A stretch of DNA of 64,000 bases. It comes from BRH-c25 sp012519325. Lineage in GTDB: Bacteria > Bacillota > Clostridia > Lutisporales > Lutisporaceae. A program made the position numbers and the translations under genes. The first letter of the stretch is position 1. Each line of letters starts with the position of its first letter. Below the pieces are notes generated by a model. That model made no database searches and had not been told where the DNA came from. It saw only the letters and a list, made by a program, of their open reading frames with translations. The stretch covers positions 1-64,000 of the forward strand of contig JBMNHZ010000001.1 in assembly GCA_050950645.1 (NCBI GenBank). The letters are read 5' to 3'. This document shows, piece by piece, positions 7,969 to 16,983 of this stretch.

Positions 7969-9366
7969 TTATACAGGATACGTCTTATCCTCTTTATCTG
8001 CCAGGCTGCTGTCAATTCCATATTTCTTTGCCTGTCTGTCCCTGAAGAACTTCAGGGCTACCTGCGGGAAAACCGCATAACTCAGTACATCCTCTTCCTG
8101 CTCGTAATACTCTTTAATTTCTGCCTTCATCATCTCTAATTGAGGCTCTATCAAATCGGCAGGCCTGCAGGTTATAACCTCTTCATCCCCAATAATTTTC
8201 TTCTTTATTTCCTCGGAAATCGGAACACTAGGTCTTCCATATCTGCCGCTGACATAATCCTTTATTTCATTTGGTATCATTTTGTATCTGCTGCCGGATA
8301 GAACATTAAATACCGCCTGAGTACCAACAAACTGGCTGGATGGTGTTACAAGTGGAGGATAGCCCAAATCTTCTCTTACTCTAGGCACCTCTTTAAGCAC
8401 GTCCTTATACTTATCCATAGCATTTGCCTGCTCTAACTGGGACATCAGATTTGAAAGCATACCGCCGGGAATCTGGTATGACAGCACATTGGTGTCAATA
8501 TTGAATACATTTGGACTAAGAATCCCGTTTGCGAAATACTTATCCTTCACTTTTCTGAAGTACTCTGCTATTTCACACAATAAATCCAGATCAAGACCGG
8601 TATCATATTCAGTACCCTTCAGTACTGCCACAATCGGTTCTGTTGGGGGCTGTGAGGTTCCCATACCAAAGGGTGACATTGCGGTATCAATTATATCCAC
8701 TCCGGCTTCAATAGCCTTTAGATACGTCATATCGGTCATACCACTAGTAAAGTGTGTATGAAGCTGTATCGGAATATCAATATTCTTCTTTAATTCTTTT
8801 ATAAGCTCATATCCGTAATATGGAGCAAGTATTCCGGACATATCCTTGATGCAAAGGGAATCGCACCCCATATCCTGTACTTTCTTCGCCAGTTCAACAT
8901 ACAAGTCAATGTTATGTACCGGACTGGTCGTATATACAACAGTGCCTTGTGCATGTCCTCCGTATTTTTTAGTCGCTCTTACTGCTGTTTCAATATTTCT
9001 CAAATCGTTCAGGGCATCAAATATTCTTATTATATCTATACCGTTCTTGATTGAAAGCCTTACAAACTCTTCAACCACATCATCGGCATAATTCTTATAT
9101 CCCAATATATTTTGCCCTCTTAAGAGCATTTGAAGCTTTGTATTCTTAAGCTTTAATTTGATCTGGCGAAGCCTTTCCCAGGGGTCTTCGTCAAGAAACC
9201 TTAGACATGTGTCAAATGTAGCGCCTCCCCACATCTCCAATGAATGATACCCAACCTTGTCCATAAGCTCGATAATGGGCAGCATTTCGTCCGTCCTCAT
9301 CCTTGTAGCAATCAGAGACTGGTGTCCGTCTCTCAATACAGTTTCAGTTAGCTTAATCCTTGCCAT
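7969..9366 (-). CDS. Pyruvate carboxylase subunit B / oxaloacetate decarboxylase alpha subunit, without biotin domain
   Basis: A 465-residue carboxyltransferase. The DRE-TIM type barrel starts with TETVLRDGHQSLIATRMRT. Metal-binding and catalytic features follow: LEMWGGATFDTCLRFL, the carbamylatable Lys in CIKDMSGIL, and LHTHFTSGM. The conserved post-barrel domain follows (VTPSSQFVGTQAVFNV). In the family it moves CO2 between biotin and pyruvate or oxaloacetate. Full-length relatives have a C-terminal biotinyl domain with an MKM motif; here the protein stops after the post-barrel domain, so biotin must sit on a separate carrier protein encoded elsewhere. Start ATG has CAGGAGGGT upstream. It is a single-gene unit with its own terminator. 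Whether it works in anaplerosis or in oxaloacetate decarboxylation cannot be told. Confidence 0.85.
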   Translation of the reverse strand: MARIKLTETVLRDGHQSLIATRMRTDEMLPIIELMDKVGYHSLEMWGGATFDTCLRFLDEDPWERLRQIKLKLKNTKLQMLLRGQNILGYKNYADDVVEEFVRLSIKNGIDIIRIFDALNDLRNIETAVRATKKYGGHAQGTVVYTTSPVHNIDLYVELAKKVQDMGCDSLCIKDMSGILAPYYGYELIKELKKNIDIPIQLHTHFTSGMTDMTYLKAIEAGVDIIDTAMSPFGMGTSQPPTEPIVAVLKGTEYDTGLDLDLLCEIAEYFRKVKDKYFANGILSPNVFNIDTNVLSYQIPGGMLSNLMSQLEQANAMDKYKDVLKEVPRVREDLGYPPLVTPSSQFVGTQAVFNVLSGSRYKMIPNEIKDYVSGRYGRPSVPISEEIKKKIIGDEEVITCRPADLIEPQLEMMKAEIKEYYEQEEDVLSYAVFPQVALKFFRDRQAKKYGIDSSLADKEDKTYPV

Positions 9367-9532
9367 AATATTACCCTCCTGTTTGGTTTCAGCATTTACT
9401 ACATATATTATTATAAAAATTATTAATATACAATATTATATTTTTGAAATATATGATTTTAGGAATATTAATTACATTAATACTCCGGTGCATATACTAA
9501 TAATAATTCATTTGTTTCAGGCATTGCCAGTT

Positions 9533-9976
9533 TTATTCTGAGCAAGGATTAAAATAATCTTTCAGAAATACTCTGTAAAACTCTGATTCACCTGTATCAC
9601 CTACAGCTTTCTTGAAATCATCCGCTACATCAATTCCGGTATATTTTTCAAAACCCATTGCCTGCAGGAAGGTCTCACAAATTCCTGATGCGTATACTTC
9701 TTCAATTCCCTGCATATCTGCAATGTTAAGCAGTGCTTTTGTTATTGCACTGCCAAGTTTCTTTCTCCTGTGTTCTTCAGCCACTATAATACAATTGATG
9801 AATCCCTTTCCTTCATAAGGAACCAAACAGCCGCATCCGCATTTATTGTAATTATCCTCACATATTAAAAAATGCTCAATATTAGATAAAATCTTATTTC
9901 CGGTAAATCCGTATTTTGAAGTAATATCAATAACAAAACCGATATCCTCCGGTTTAATTTTTCTTATCTGTATCAT
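9533..9976 (-). CDS. GNAT-family N-acetyltransferase
   Basis: A 147-residue acetyltransferase-like protein. The acetyl-CoA-binding motif A is seen as VAEEHRRKKLGSAITKALLN (about residues 70-90). It has several Cys residues near residues 50-60 (CEDNYNKCGCGC) that are unusual for the family. The start ATG has AAGGGGG upstream. Substrate unknown; small GNAT proteins of this type act on amines, amino acids or protein N-termini. Confidence 0.7.
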   Translation of the reverse strand: MIQIRKIKPEDIGFVIDITSKYGFTGNKILSNIEHFLICEDNYNKCGCGCLVPYEGKGFINCIIVAEEHRRKKLGSAITKALLNIADMQGIEEVYASGICETFLQAMGFEKYTGIDVADDFKKAVGDTGESEFYRVFLKDYFNPCSE

Positions 9977-10067
9977 TCTATATGCCCCCTTTGTTCTTTT
10001 GGCATTAATTATTAATTATATCAATTATCGAGATAGACTTCCACAATGATTTACCTCTGGAGTATTA

Positions 10068-10802
10068 TTATTCCTCTTTTTTAGGGGCCACCTGCTTTTT
10101 TAAGTATCCGATTTCTATATCGTTCAGATAGCGCCATTTGCCGCTTTTTAACCCTCTCAAACCTATTTCTCCAATTTTTGTACGCTTAAGTCTTATTACC
10201 TCATGTCCTATAGCAGAACACATTTTCCTTACTTGTCTGTTTCTTCCCTCATGAATTATAATATCTACTATACTGTTGCCCTTAGAGTATCTTACTACTT
10301 CCATTTTTGCAGGGGCAGTAACATAATCTTCAATGGCTATACCCTTTTCGAAAGCTTCTATATCATCCTTTTTCACCTTTCCTTGGATTAAGGCTCTATA
10401 GGTTTTTTTTATATTATGTTTAGGATGGGTAATTTTATATGTAAGTTCACCATCATTGCTTAGAATTAAAAGTCCTTCGGTATCATAATCCAGACGCCCC
10501 ACAGGATAAACCCTGCCTTTTATCCCATTTAACAGGTCCAAGACAGTAGGCCTGCCAAACTGATCCTTTACACTGGTAATATATCCAACAGGCTTATTCA
10601 ATAGAATATAAATCTTCTCATCTATTTTCTTAATAATATTTCCGTCTACTTCTATAACATCCTTGTCCGAATCTACCTTGCAGCCCGGTTCCGTAATCAC
10701 CCTACCGTTGACTTTAACCCTTCCTTCACATATTATCTCTTCGCACTTCCGCCTTGAAGCCACACCGGACTGTGCCATAATTTTTTGCAACCTTTCCGCC
10801 AT
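10068..10802 (-). CDS. rluB: Ribosomal large subunit pseudouridine synthase B family
   Basis: A 244-residue pseudouridine synthase of the RsuA/RluB group. An N-terminal S4 RNA-binding domain (LQKIMAQSGVASRRKCEEII) is followed by the catalytic domain with GRLDYDTEGLLILSNDGELT, whose Asp is the nucleophile. RHEGRNRQVRKM-type closing motif is present as HEGRNRQVRKMC. In most Firmicutes it lies next to scpB and modifies 23S rRNA; here it is about 3 kb downstream of scpB in the same direction. The 23S rather than 16S target is inference from context. Confidence 0.88.
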   Translation of the reverse strand: MAERLQKIMAQSGVASRRKCEEIICEGRVKVNGRVITEPGCKVDSDKDVIEVDGNIIKKIDEKIYILLNKPVGYITSVKDQFGRPTVLDLLNGIKGRVYPVGRLDYDTEGLLILSNDGELTYKITHPKHNIKKTYRALIQGKVKKDDIEAFEKGIAIEDYVTAPAKMEVVRYSKGNSIVDIIIHEGRNRQVRKMCSAIGHEVIRLKRTKIGEIGLRGLKSGKWRYLNDIEIGYLKKQVAPKKEE

Positions 10803-10940
10803 TTCTCCCTGCCCCTAAACTTTTATTCATATTAATTTACATACTTGAGTATCCCTTCATATGCAGAAGAAAAACCTTTAAGATATGCCCAATTTTTTTA
10901 ATCAGCAGCATGCCGACTTTGCCAAAAAAGACACGATTTA

Positions 10941-12071
10941 CTATTCTGTGCCTGTAATATAGCCCCTTAAAATCTTCTTCAGATAGAAAAAAGGACTGCT
11001 GGATTCCACCCCTTCCGAATATACAAGCTTTATTGTCTTTAATAAGGTATTATCAACATACACTTCAAGTTTTCCAGCATCATCGCCCCTTTTAAAAGGC
11101 GCTTGGGCCGCTCTTAAATCCTTGACTTCCAGCTTCACATTCTCTGCCTCATCCGCCCTAAGCGCCAAGTTAAAATCCTCTGCGGGCTTGACTCCTACAA
11201 ACCTTTCCTTTCCGTTCCTTACCTCTACTACTTTAAAAATACTATCCTTCTCTACAACCTTCTTTTTTGAATAGTTTTTAAATGCATACTCAAGCAGAGA
11301 GGACGAATCATTCCACATAGGGCCGCAGTTCAACACTACACAAACCAGCTGCAGCCCTTCCCTTGTTGCGGAAGACACCAGACATCGCCCTGCTTTTTTT
11401 GTAAAACCTGTTTTTACTCCGTCTCCCCCGCCAAATTGCCATAGCATTTTGTTTTTATTAATCATTACCCTATCCCAATTCTCATCAGGAGGTCCTTCTA
11501 TTATTTTTTTCTTGCTGCTTACTATTCTTGAGAATATGGGGTTTTTTAAAGCATAAGAAGTAATCAGAGCTAGATCATATGCGGTGGTATAATGTCCTTC
11601 CGCATCCAAACCGTGCGGATTGGCAAACCGTGTATTATTGGCTCCGATCTCTCGGGCCTTTTTATTCATCATTTCTGCAAAACCCTCAACTGAACCGCCG
11701 ATATGCTCTGCTACTGCAACTGCCGAATCATTTCCGGAACGCAGCATTATTGCATATAATAAATCACTTACTGTATGTTTTTCGCCTTCACGTAAATAAA
11801 TGGAGGAACCCTCCATATGAGATGCCCTTTTGCTTACAGTAACCTTTTCGTCCAGTTTTCCGCTTTCAATAGCTACAAGAGTGGTCATTATTTTTGTGGT
11901 ACTTGCCATTGGCAGCTTTTCATGCATATTTTTCGAATATAGAACGCGGTTTGAATTCACATCCATAATAACTGCGGCTCGTGCACTGGTTTCTTGCGCA
12001 GCCTGTACTGCAAAAAATCCTGATAATGCAGCAATGATCACTGCAATGACTATAGCTATGCTTCTTTTCAT
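10941..12071 (-). CDS. dacB: D-alanyl-D-alanine carboxypeptidase (penicillin-binding protein 5 family)
   Basis: A 376-residue serine DD-carboxypeptidase that trims the terminal D-Ala from peptidoglycan stem peptides outside the membrane. A signal peptide covers about residues 1-25. The three active-site motifs are STTK (Ser57-Lys60), SGN (LRSGNDSAV) and KTG (GVKTGFTKKAG). The C-terminal beta-rich PBP5 domain follows. The ATG at 12071 has GGAGTG upstream; the TTG before it was not chosen. A paralogue lies at 19028-20227. Position near gerW and scpAB suggests the sporulation-linked DacB type, but the assignment between dacB and dacF is uncertain. Confidence 0.85.
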   Translation of the reverse strand: MKRSIAIVIAVIIAALSGFFAVQAAQETSARAAVIMDVNSNRVLYSKNMHEKLPMASTTKIMTTLVAIESGKLDEKVTVSKRASHMEGSSIYLREGEKHTVSDLLYAIMLRSGNDSAVAVAEHIGGSVEGFAEMMNKKAREIGANNTRFANPHGLDAEGHYTTAYDLALITSYALKNPIFSRIVSSKKKIIEGPPDENWDRVMINKNKMLWQFGGGDGVKTGFTKKAGRCLVSSATREGLQLVCVVLNCGPMWNDSSSLLEYAFKNYSKKKVVEKDSIFKVVEVRNGKERFVGVKPAEDFNLALRADEAENVKLEVKDLRAAQAPFKRGDDAGKLEVYVDNTLLKTIKLVYSEGVESSSPFFYLKKILRGYITGTE

Positions 12072-12160
12072 CAAATCACTCCGAAATAATAAATGATTTA
12101 CATTTTGATATTAAATGCATACATATATTATTTACAGAATGATTTGTTTATATAATATCA

Positions 12161-12559
12161 TTATTCCCTGACAATTTTGCAGCCGAATTCCTTGGCAATT
12201 TTAAGCGCTTCCTTCATGTCATCCTCTCCCCATACAGTCCATCCTCCCTTTAATGTTCCGTCTACGTATATCTCTACCTTGTCCTTTTTAAAGATCATCA
12301 CCTTGTCCTGCCTTTTCTTCATTTGTATAATCTGTCTATGTATTGCCTCTTCAACATCAACATTCATTACCTTCAATGCAATAAAAATACATGAGAGAGC
12401 GTCCTCCAATTCACTCTTAGCCCTCTCTTCCTCGCCTCTAAGCAGGGCTTTCAATGATTCTGCAACCTCTTCATTCAAATGACTTAGAACTTCATTCGGG
12501 TCATCAGTGGAGTATTTCCTGTTTTCCCATATCATATCAACTGCTTTCTTTAATTCCAT
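12161..12559 (-). CDS. MazG-like nucleotide pyrophosphohydrolase
   Basis: A 132-residue all-alpha NTP pyrophosphatase-like protein. The metal-binding pattern is visible as LNEEVAESLKAL followed by ELEDALSCIFIAL (EExxE plus ExxD). The C-terminal 40 residues (VEIYVDGTLKGGWTVWGEDD) form an extra beta segment not seen in minimal MazG domains. Start at ATG 12559 with AGGAGGTT upstream, preferred over an in-frame ATG nine codons earlier. Family members hydrolyse non-canonical or excess nucleoside triphosphates; the substrate here is unknown. Confidence 0.65.
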   Translation of the reverse strand: MELKKAVDMIWENRKYSTDDPNEVLSHLNEEVAESLKALLRGEEERAKSELEDALSCIFIALKVMNVDVEEAIHRQIIQMKKRQDKVMIFKKDKVEIYVDGTLKGGWTVWGEDDMKEALKIAKEFGCKIVRE

Positions 12560-12648
12560 ATGATAACCTCCTGAAAAACACATCATTTATTAATAATTAT
12601 TTTTACATTCCTGCAGCACTAATATTATAGCAATTTATAAATAAAAAA

Positions 12649-12669
12649 GGAAGGAGTTTGATTCCTTCC
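12649..12669 (-). terminator. Intrinsic terminator after gerW
   Basis: GGAAGGA (12649-12655) and TCCTTCC (12663-12669) form a stem that, on the minus strand, is followed by TTTTTTATT. It begins at the gerW stop codon. Confidence 0.75.
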
Positions 12670-13088
12670 TACATTTCAACCTTATTCTCTTCAGAACCCT
12701 TATTTTTATTAAAGTAATTCTCCATATTACTGATTAGATTGGGCACCATGTCAACTATCCTGTCTACCGCACTGCTGTATCTGACAGGGATGACCTTAAG
12801 CTGTCCATTTGAGGTAGCGAGAAATCCTATAGGCTGTACAGTCACACCTGCTCCGCTTCCTCCTGCAAATGGATACTTTGAAGCATCCATCTCATTGTTT
12901 TCGGAGGTTCCTGAGTATTCTCCTCCTCCGGCAATGAATGCGAAGGATACCTTTGACACAGGTACAATAACGGTTCCGTCTTTTGTTTCAACAGCATCAC
13001 CTACCACCGTATTGACATCTATCATGTTCTTGATGTTTTCCATCGTAGTTTTCATTAAGCTTTGTACAGGCTCATCCAAGCTAAACAC
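12669..13088 (-). CDS. ytfJ: Sporulation protein YtfJ/GerW family
   Basis: A 139-residue GerW-family protein, known in Bacillus as a forespore protein needed for normal spore germination. The N-terminal helix (VQSLMKTTMENIKNMIDVNTVVGDAV) and the glycine-rich core (AGGGEYSG, FAGGSGAGVTVQPIGFL) are diagnostic. The likely start is a GTG at 13088 with AAAGGA immediately upstream, an unusually short spacing. Two in-frame stops lie just before it, so a longer protein is excluded. It follows the DUF2953 gene closely, as in other spore-formers. Confidence 0.85.
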   Translation of the reverse strand: MFSLDEPVQSLMKTTMENIKNMIDVNTVVGDAVETKDGTVIVPVSKVSFAFIAGGGEYSGTSENNEMDASKYPFAGGSGAGVTVQPIGFLATSNGQLKVIPVRYSSAVDRIVDMVPNLISNMENYFNKNKGSEENKVEM

Positions 13089-13104
13089 ATCCTTTTATTA
13101 TATA

Positions 13105-13722
13105 TTAATTGAGACTTTTCCTATTACCGGATATTAATGCAGGTATTGCCCTGATTCCAGCATTAATAATATGACCTGTTTTAATATTAATTATGCAGCT
13201 GAAATCAATGTGCAGACTTACACTACCGAATGTCGGAAGGATTATTATTCTTTGCTTTTCTATATTCACATGGCTCCCGGTATATGTCATAATATTCCCT
13301 ATGGCTATCCATGCAAAACCATACAATACTCCCGTTGCTGCAGCATCACCTGTTCCTATTCCTAATTTCAGATATAGATTTCTAACTGTAATTTTTCTTA
13401 TTATGTATCTTAATGGGAGAAAAACTCTGAAGAAGCCCTTCCATTCTTTCATATCAAAAAGCTTTGTAAATTCGGCCAGCAGTCTGCTTCTTCTCCTGTC
13501 CGCCTCTTCAATTTTATATTTCAATGAAGGCTTTCCATTTTCAAAAGTCAGTTTAAAAATAGGAAGCTCAGTTTTTATATTGAGTAAACCGTATAAGGTC
13601 TCTATTTGAAAACTAATCTTCACATATTCACTATGCTTTTCCACGCCAATACTTATTTTAACAGGCATTAAATATAATATTAGCATCAAAAAAACTATAA
13701 AAAGAACGGCATAGAGCATCAT
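13105..13722 (-). CDS. DUF2953 domain membrane protein
   Basis: A 205-residue protein with an N-terminal membrane segment (MLYAVLFIVFLMLILYLM) and a soluble domain with the DUF2953 features (YGLLNIKTE, GTGDAAATGVLYG, PTFGSVSLHIDFSCIINIKTGHI). Start at ATG 13722 with GGGGTGG upstream; a longer in-frame version lacks a binding site. It lies directly before ytfJ, and this pair is common in spore-formers, which suggests a sporulation role. Function otherwise unknown. Confidence 0.8.
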   Translation of the reverse strand: MMLYAVLFIVFLMLILYLMPVKISIGVEKHSEYVKISFQIETLYGLLNIKTELPIFKLTFENGKPSLKYKIEEADRRRSRLLAEFTKLFDMKEWKGFFRVFLPLRYIIRKITVRNLYLKLGIGTGDAAATGVLYGFAWIAIGNIMTYTGSHVNIEKQRIIILPTFGSVSLHIDFSCIINIKTGHIINAGIRAIPALISGNRKSLN

Positions 13723-13808
13723 AAATCCACCCCGTAAACTCTCTTCCAAAATCCAACTGCTCTCAGGCATATTCAACTTATTTTTCTCAAAAAACAAAAA
13801 AAAATACC

Positions 13809-14339
13809 CTATGCCCCTGCTTCTTCGTTAAATTCCCTCAGAACAGGCAATTCTTCAATGGATTTCAGACCGAAAAGCTTCAGGAAGTTGTCGGTAGTCC
13901 CGTACAGAATTGCCCTGCCCGGGCCCTCCAGCCTTCCTGCCTCATATATCAATTCTTTTTCCATAAGCCTGGAAATGCACCCATCAGATTTTACACCGCG
14001 GATATAATCAATCTGGGATTTTGTAATTGGCTGTTTATACGCAATTATGGCCAGTGTCTCAAGAGACGCCTGGGATAGGCCTTGGCGGCTCTGCGGCTTG
14101 ACCAGCCTTTCTATGTACTCATAATGCTCAGGTTTTGTACAAAGCTGATAGCAGTTGTTTACTTCTATAATCTGAATTCCTCTGTTTTCTTCATCAAAAC
14201 TGTCCATCATCTGCTTTACTATCCTTCTGAGTGTTGTTTCATCAATACTTATTATACTGCATATTTCCTTAATGGGTACAGCATCTCCGGCTACAAATAA
14301 AAGACTCTCGACAATCGATTTTATTTCTCTTATATCCAT
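13809..14339 (-). CDS. scpB: Segregation and condensation protein B
   Basis: A 176-residue ScpB, part of the SMC-ScpA-ScpB condensin that compacts and separates chromosomes. Two winged-helix domains are visible: an N-terminal one (IVESLLFVAGDAVPIKEI) and a second containing the conserved SQASLETLAIIAYKQPITKS and GPGRAILYGTT segments. The start was set at ATG 14339; an AAGGG site lies rather far upstream, within the end of scpA, so the initiation is probably coupled to scpA translation. Immediately downstream of scpA. Confidence 0.9.
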   Translation of the reverse strand: MDIREIKSIVESLLFVAGDAVPIKEICSIISIDETTLRRIVKQMMDSFDEENRGIQIIEVNNCYQLCTKPEHYEYIERLVKPQSRQGLSQASLETLAIIAYKQPITKSQIDYIRGVKSDGCISRLMEKELIYEAGRLEGPGRAILYGTTDNFLKLFGLKSIEELPVLREFNEEAGA

Positions 14340-14355
14340 AATAAAATCCAACCCT

Positions 14356-15087
14356 TCATACGCCTTTTGGCCTTCTCTTAATAAGTATTCTTGAAAAATT
14401 CCTTTCCTGTTCAATAAGCAGGCTCCTTCTTTTTAAGAGCTCAAGTATAGCCAGAAAGGTCACAATTATTTCGTACTTGTTATAACATCCGATAAACAAG
14501 TCGTCAAAGTAAAATGACGGTTTGCCGGCAAGCAATTTGTGTATGAGCCTTATCTTGTCTTCAACAGTAACAACCTCCCTGTAGATTTCTCTGAAGTTGT
14601 TCTTATTTCTTGACTCACTTTTCAGAAGTATATTCCTGAAGCTCATATACAGCATGTCCAGAGATACATTGGATATTGAAGCAGCATCATCTATGTAATC
14701 CTCTATAGGCTCCGGGGGCTTATAAAAAACCTTGGAATATATCCCCAGCTTGTCCTTTAACTTAAGAGAGGCTTCCTTATACTTCTTGTATTCAAGAAGT
14801 TTTTGAACAAGCTCTTCTCTGGGGTCTATATCATCTGCCTCGCTTTCTTCCTTCTTTGGTTTAGGCAAAAGCATCTTGGATTTTATTTCAAGCAAGGTTG
14901 CAGCCATGACAATAAATTCGCTTGAAACCTCCAGATCATGTACCTCCATCATATTGATATAATTTAGGTACTGATCTGTAATTTCAGCAATCGGTATATC
15001 ATAAATGTCCACTTCTGCTTTTTCAATGAGATGAAGCAGAAGGTCCATAGGACCCTCAAAGGCTTCAAGTTTAACATTTATTGCCAT
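14356..15087 (-). CDS. scpA: Segregation and condensation protein A
   Basis: A 243-residue kleisin that bridges the two SMC heads. The N-terminal SMC-binding helix is seen as LEAFEGPMDLLLHLIEKAEV, and the C-terminal winged helix as VTFLAILELLKRRSL. Length is normal. It starts 5 bases after trpS ends and is followed by scpB, making a trpS-scpA-scpB string. Confidence 0.92.
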   Translation of the reverse strand: MAINVKLEAFEGPMDLLLHLIEKAEVDIYDIPIAEITDQYLNYINMMEVHDLEVSSEFIVMAATLLEIKSKMLLPKPKKEESEADDIDPREELVQKLLEYKKYKEASLKLKDKLGIYSKVFYKPPEPIEDYIDDAASISNVSLDMLYMSFRNILLKSESRNKNNFREIYREVVTVEDKIRLIHKLLAGKPSFYFDDLFIGCYNKYEIIVTFLAILELLKRRSLLIEQERNFSRILIKRRPKGV

Positions 15088-15091
15088 ACTG

Positions 15092-16084
15092 TTACTCCAA
15101 TTCCATTAGTTTCATTTTTTCTCTTACTTCCTCAATTGTCTCCTTCGCTACTTCTCTGGCATGACGGGTTCCCTCTATTAACACTTCCAGAATGATCTTC
15201 TTATTGCCAATCAATTTCTGTCTGCGTTCATACATGGGAGCCATATACCGAACTACATTCTCCGCAAGAGTCTTCTTGCACTGTACGCAGCCTATGCCTC
15301 CGGTTTTGCATACTTCATAAGTCTCCTGGTGTGTTTCCTCTGAAAAAACCTTATGAAAAGCATATACCGCACATATGTCAGGATGGCCCGGGTCATTCTT
15401 TTTTATCTTTTCCGCATCTGTGATCATTTTCCTTATCTTCTCCCTGATTGTGTCGGGAGAATCTGACAGTGCAATTGTATTACTATAGCTTTTGCTCATC
15501 TTCCTACCGTCAAGCCCCGGCAGCACTTTTATTTTTGTCATTTTCCCCTGAGGTTCAGGGAAGGTATCCCCGTATATATAATTAAACCTTCTCGCGATTT
15601 CCCGGGCAAGCTCCAAATGCGGCTGCTGGTCCTCACCGACCGGCACAAAGTTTCCTTTGTGAATAAGTATATCAGCAGCCATAAGATTAGGATATCCGAG
15701 AAAACCATAAGTTGTTATATTCTTCTCCGTAAGCTGTGAAAGCTGTTCTTTATAGGTAGGACATCTTTCGAGCCATGAAAGTGGTACAATCATTGACAGC
15801 AAAAGATGCAATTCAGCAATTTCTTTGACATTGGACTGTATGAATATAGTGCATTTTTCCGGATTCAAGCCTGCACTCAGCCAATCTATAGCAATCTCCA
15901 TTATGTTGTCCCTGAATTCACTGGTATCCTCATAGCCTGTGGTCAAGCCATGCCAATCGACAATAGAAAAGAAGCATTCATATTCATTCTGCAGTTTTAC
16001 CCAATTCTCCAGTGCTCCGAAATAATTACCAAGGTGCAGAGTGCCCGTAGGCCGCATACCGCTCATAATTCTCTGTCTAGTCAT
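15092..16084 (-). CDS. trpS: Tryptophanyl-tRNA synthetase
   Basis: A 330-residue class I aminoacyl-tRNA synthetase charging tRNA-Trp. The HIGH-type motif is HLGNYFGAL near residue 16 and the KMSKS motif is GRKMSKSYSN near residue 195. A C-x2-C pair (GCVQCKKT) lies in the C-terminal half. Start ATG 16084 has GGGAGGT upstream and gives the usual length; the extended frame was rejected. The upstream gap of 60 bases is too short for a T-box leader, so no tryptophan riboswitch is seen here. Confidence 0.93.
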   Translation of the reverse strand: MTRQRIMSGMRPTGTLHLGNYFGALENWVKLQNEYECFFSIVDWHGLTTGYEDTSEFRDNIMEIAIDWLSAGLNPEKCTIFIQSNVKEIAELHLLLSMIVPLSWLERCPTYKEQLSQLTEKNITTYGFLGYPNLMAADILIHKGNFVPVGEDQQPHLELAREIARRFNYIYGDTFPEPQGKMTKIKVLPGLDGRKMSKSYSNTIALSDSPDTIREKIRKMITDAEKIKKNDPGHPDICAVYAFHKVFSEETHQETYEVCKTGGIGCVQCKKTLAENVVRYMAPMYERRQKLIGNKKIILEVLIEGTRHAREVAKETIEEVREKMKLMELE

Positions 16085-16144
16085 TTTATTACCTCCCAGC
16101 AGATTAAGTTTATATATATCGTGAAATAGTTTTTTCACTGTTTA

Positions 16145-16801
16145 TTAATAAAACAATTTAATGACTGAATTAATAAACCCATCCATGGCCAATATGACTG
16201 GTCCCAATATTAAGCCGATAATTCCGGAAAAAATAAGTAAAAGCATGAGTATATTTGAATAACCCGAATACTTTCTCATATAAAACCTCTGCTTATCGGT
16301 CAGAAAAACATCAAGTATTTTGGAGCCGTCCAATGGGGGTATAGGAAGCAGATTAAAGGCACCGATGCTGAGATTTATTATATAGGCAATCTGCAGTATA
16401 CCTCTGACTACCCCTCCCATTCTATTATAAAATAGGGCATATATTACTGCAATCAGCATAGCCGTTATAAAATTGGACAGGGGGCCCGCAAGTGACACAA
16501 GCAGCATCCCCTTTTTTCTGTTATTAAAATTCAAATCATTAACCGGCACCGGCTTTGCCCATCCAAAGCGTCTGGTAACTACAAGACACAGAAATCCCAA
16601 AGGATCCATATGAGCAACAGGATTCAGCGTCAGCCTTCCATACTGCTTGGCTGTGTCATCTCCCATGACAAAAGCTGCCAATGCATGGGAAAACTCATGT
16701 ATGATCAATGCCACAATAATACCCGGCAGACTGTATAGCAGAGATGTTATACCAAAGTTCAGATTCAGGTAATATAAAAATTTCGATAATAAACCAGTCA
16801 A
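16145..16801 (-). CDS. Site-2 protease-family (M50) membrane zinc metalloprotease
   Basis: A 218-residue polytopic membrane protease. The zinc-binding HEFSH motif sits in the first core helix (IIVALIIHEFSHALAAF), and the second ligand motif is NLLPIPPLDGSK. About five or six membrane segments are visible. It belongs to the short YwhC-like M50 group without a PDZ domain, which commonly neighbours scpAB and trpS. I chose a TTG start at 16801-16799 because AAGGAG lies 7 bases upstream. The substrate is unknown. Confidence 0.85.
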   Translation of the reverse strand: MTGLLSKFLYYLNLNFGITSLLYSLPGIIVALIIHEFSHALAAFVMGDDTAKQYGRLTLNPVAHMDPLGFLCLVVTRRFGWAKPVPVNDLNFNNRKKGMLLVSLAGPLSNFITAMLIAVIYALFYNRMGGVVRGILQIAYIINLSIGAFNLLPIPPLDGSKILDVFLTDKQRFYMRKYSGYSNILMLLLIFSGIIGLILGPVILAMDGFINSVIKLFY

Positions 16802-16983
16802 TACACTACTCCTTTTTAAGTAATTTTTGCACTTTGCACTGCAAGGACAGCCTTTCACTTTGTCAGAGAAGTATAGTACATCTAATATATTTTAATACAT
16901 TTGAGCTATTTATACAATAAATAAAATATTAAGCAGATGGTAATGATATATCTATCAAAATAGTATCAAGGAGGAATTCCAAT

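Noticed and set aside
16085..16144. T-box or tryptophan leader before trpS
   Set aside because: Only 60 bases separate it from the M50 protease gene and no T-box motif or terminator/antiterminator pair is seen.
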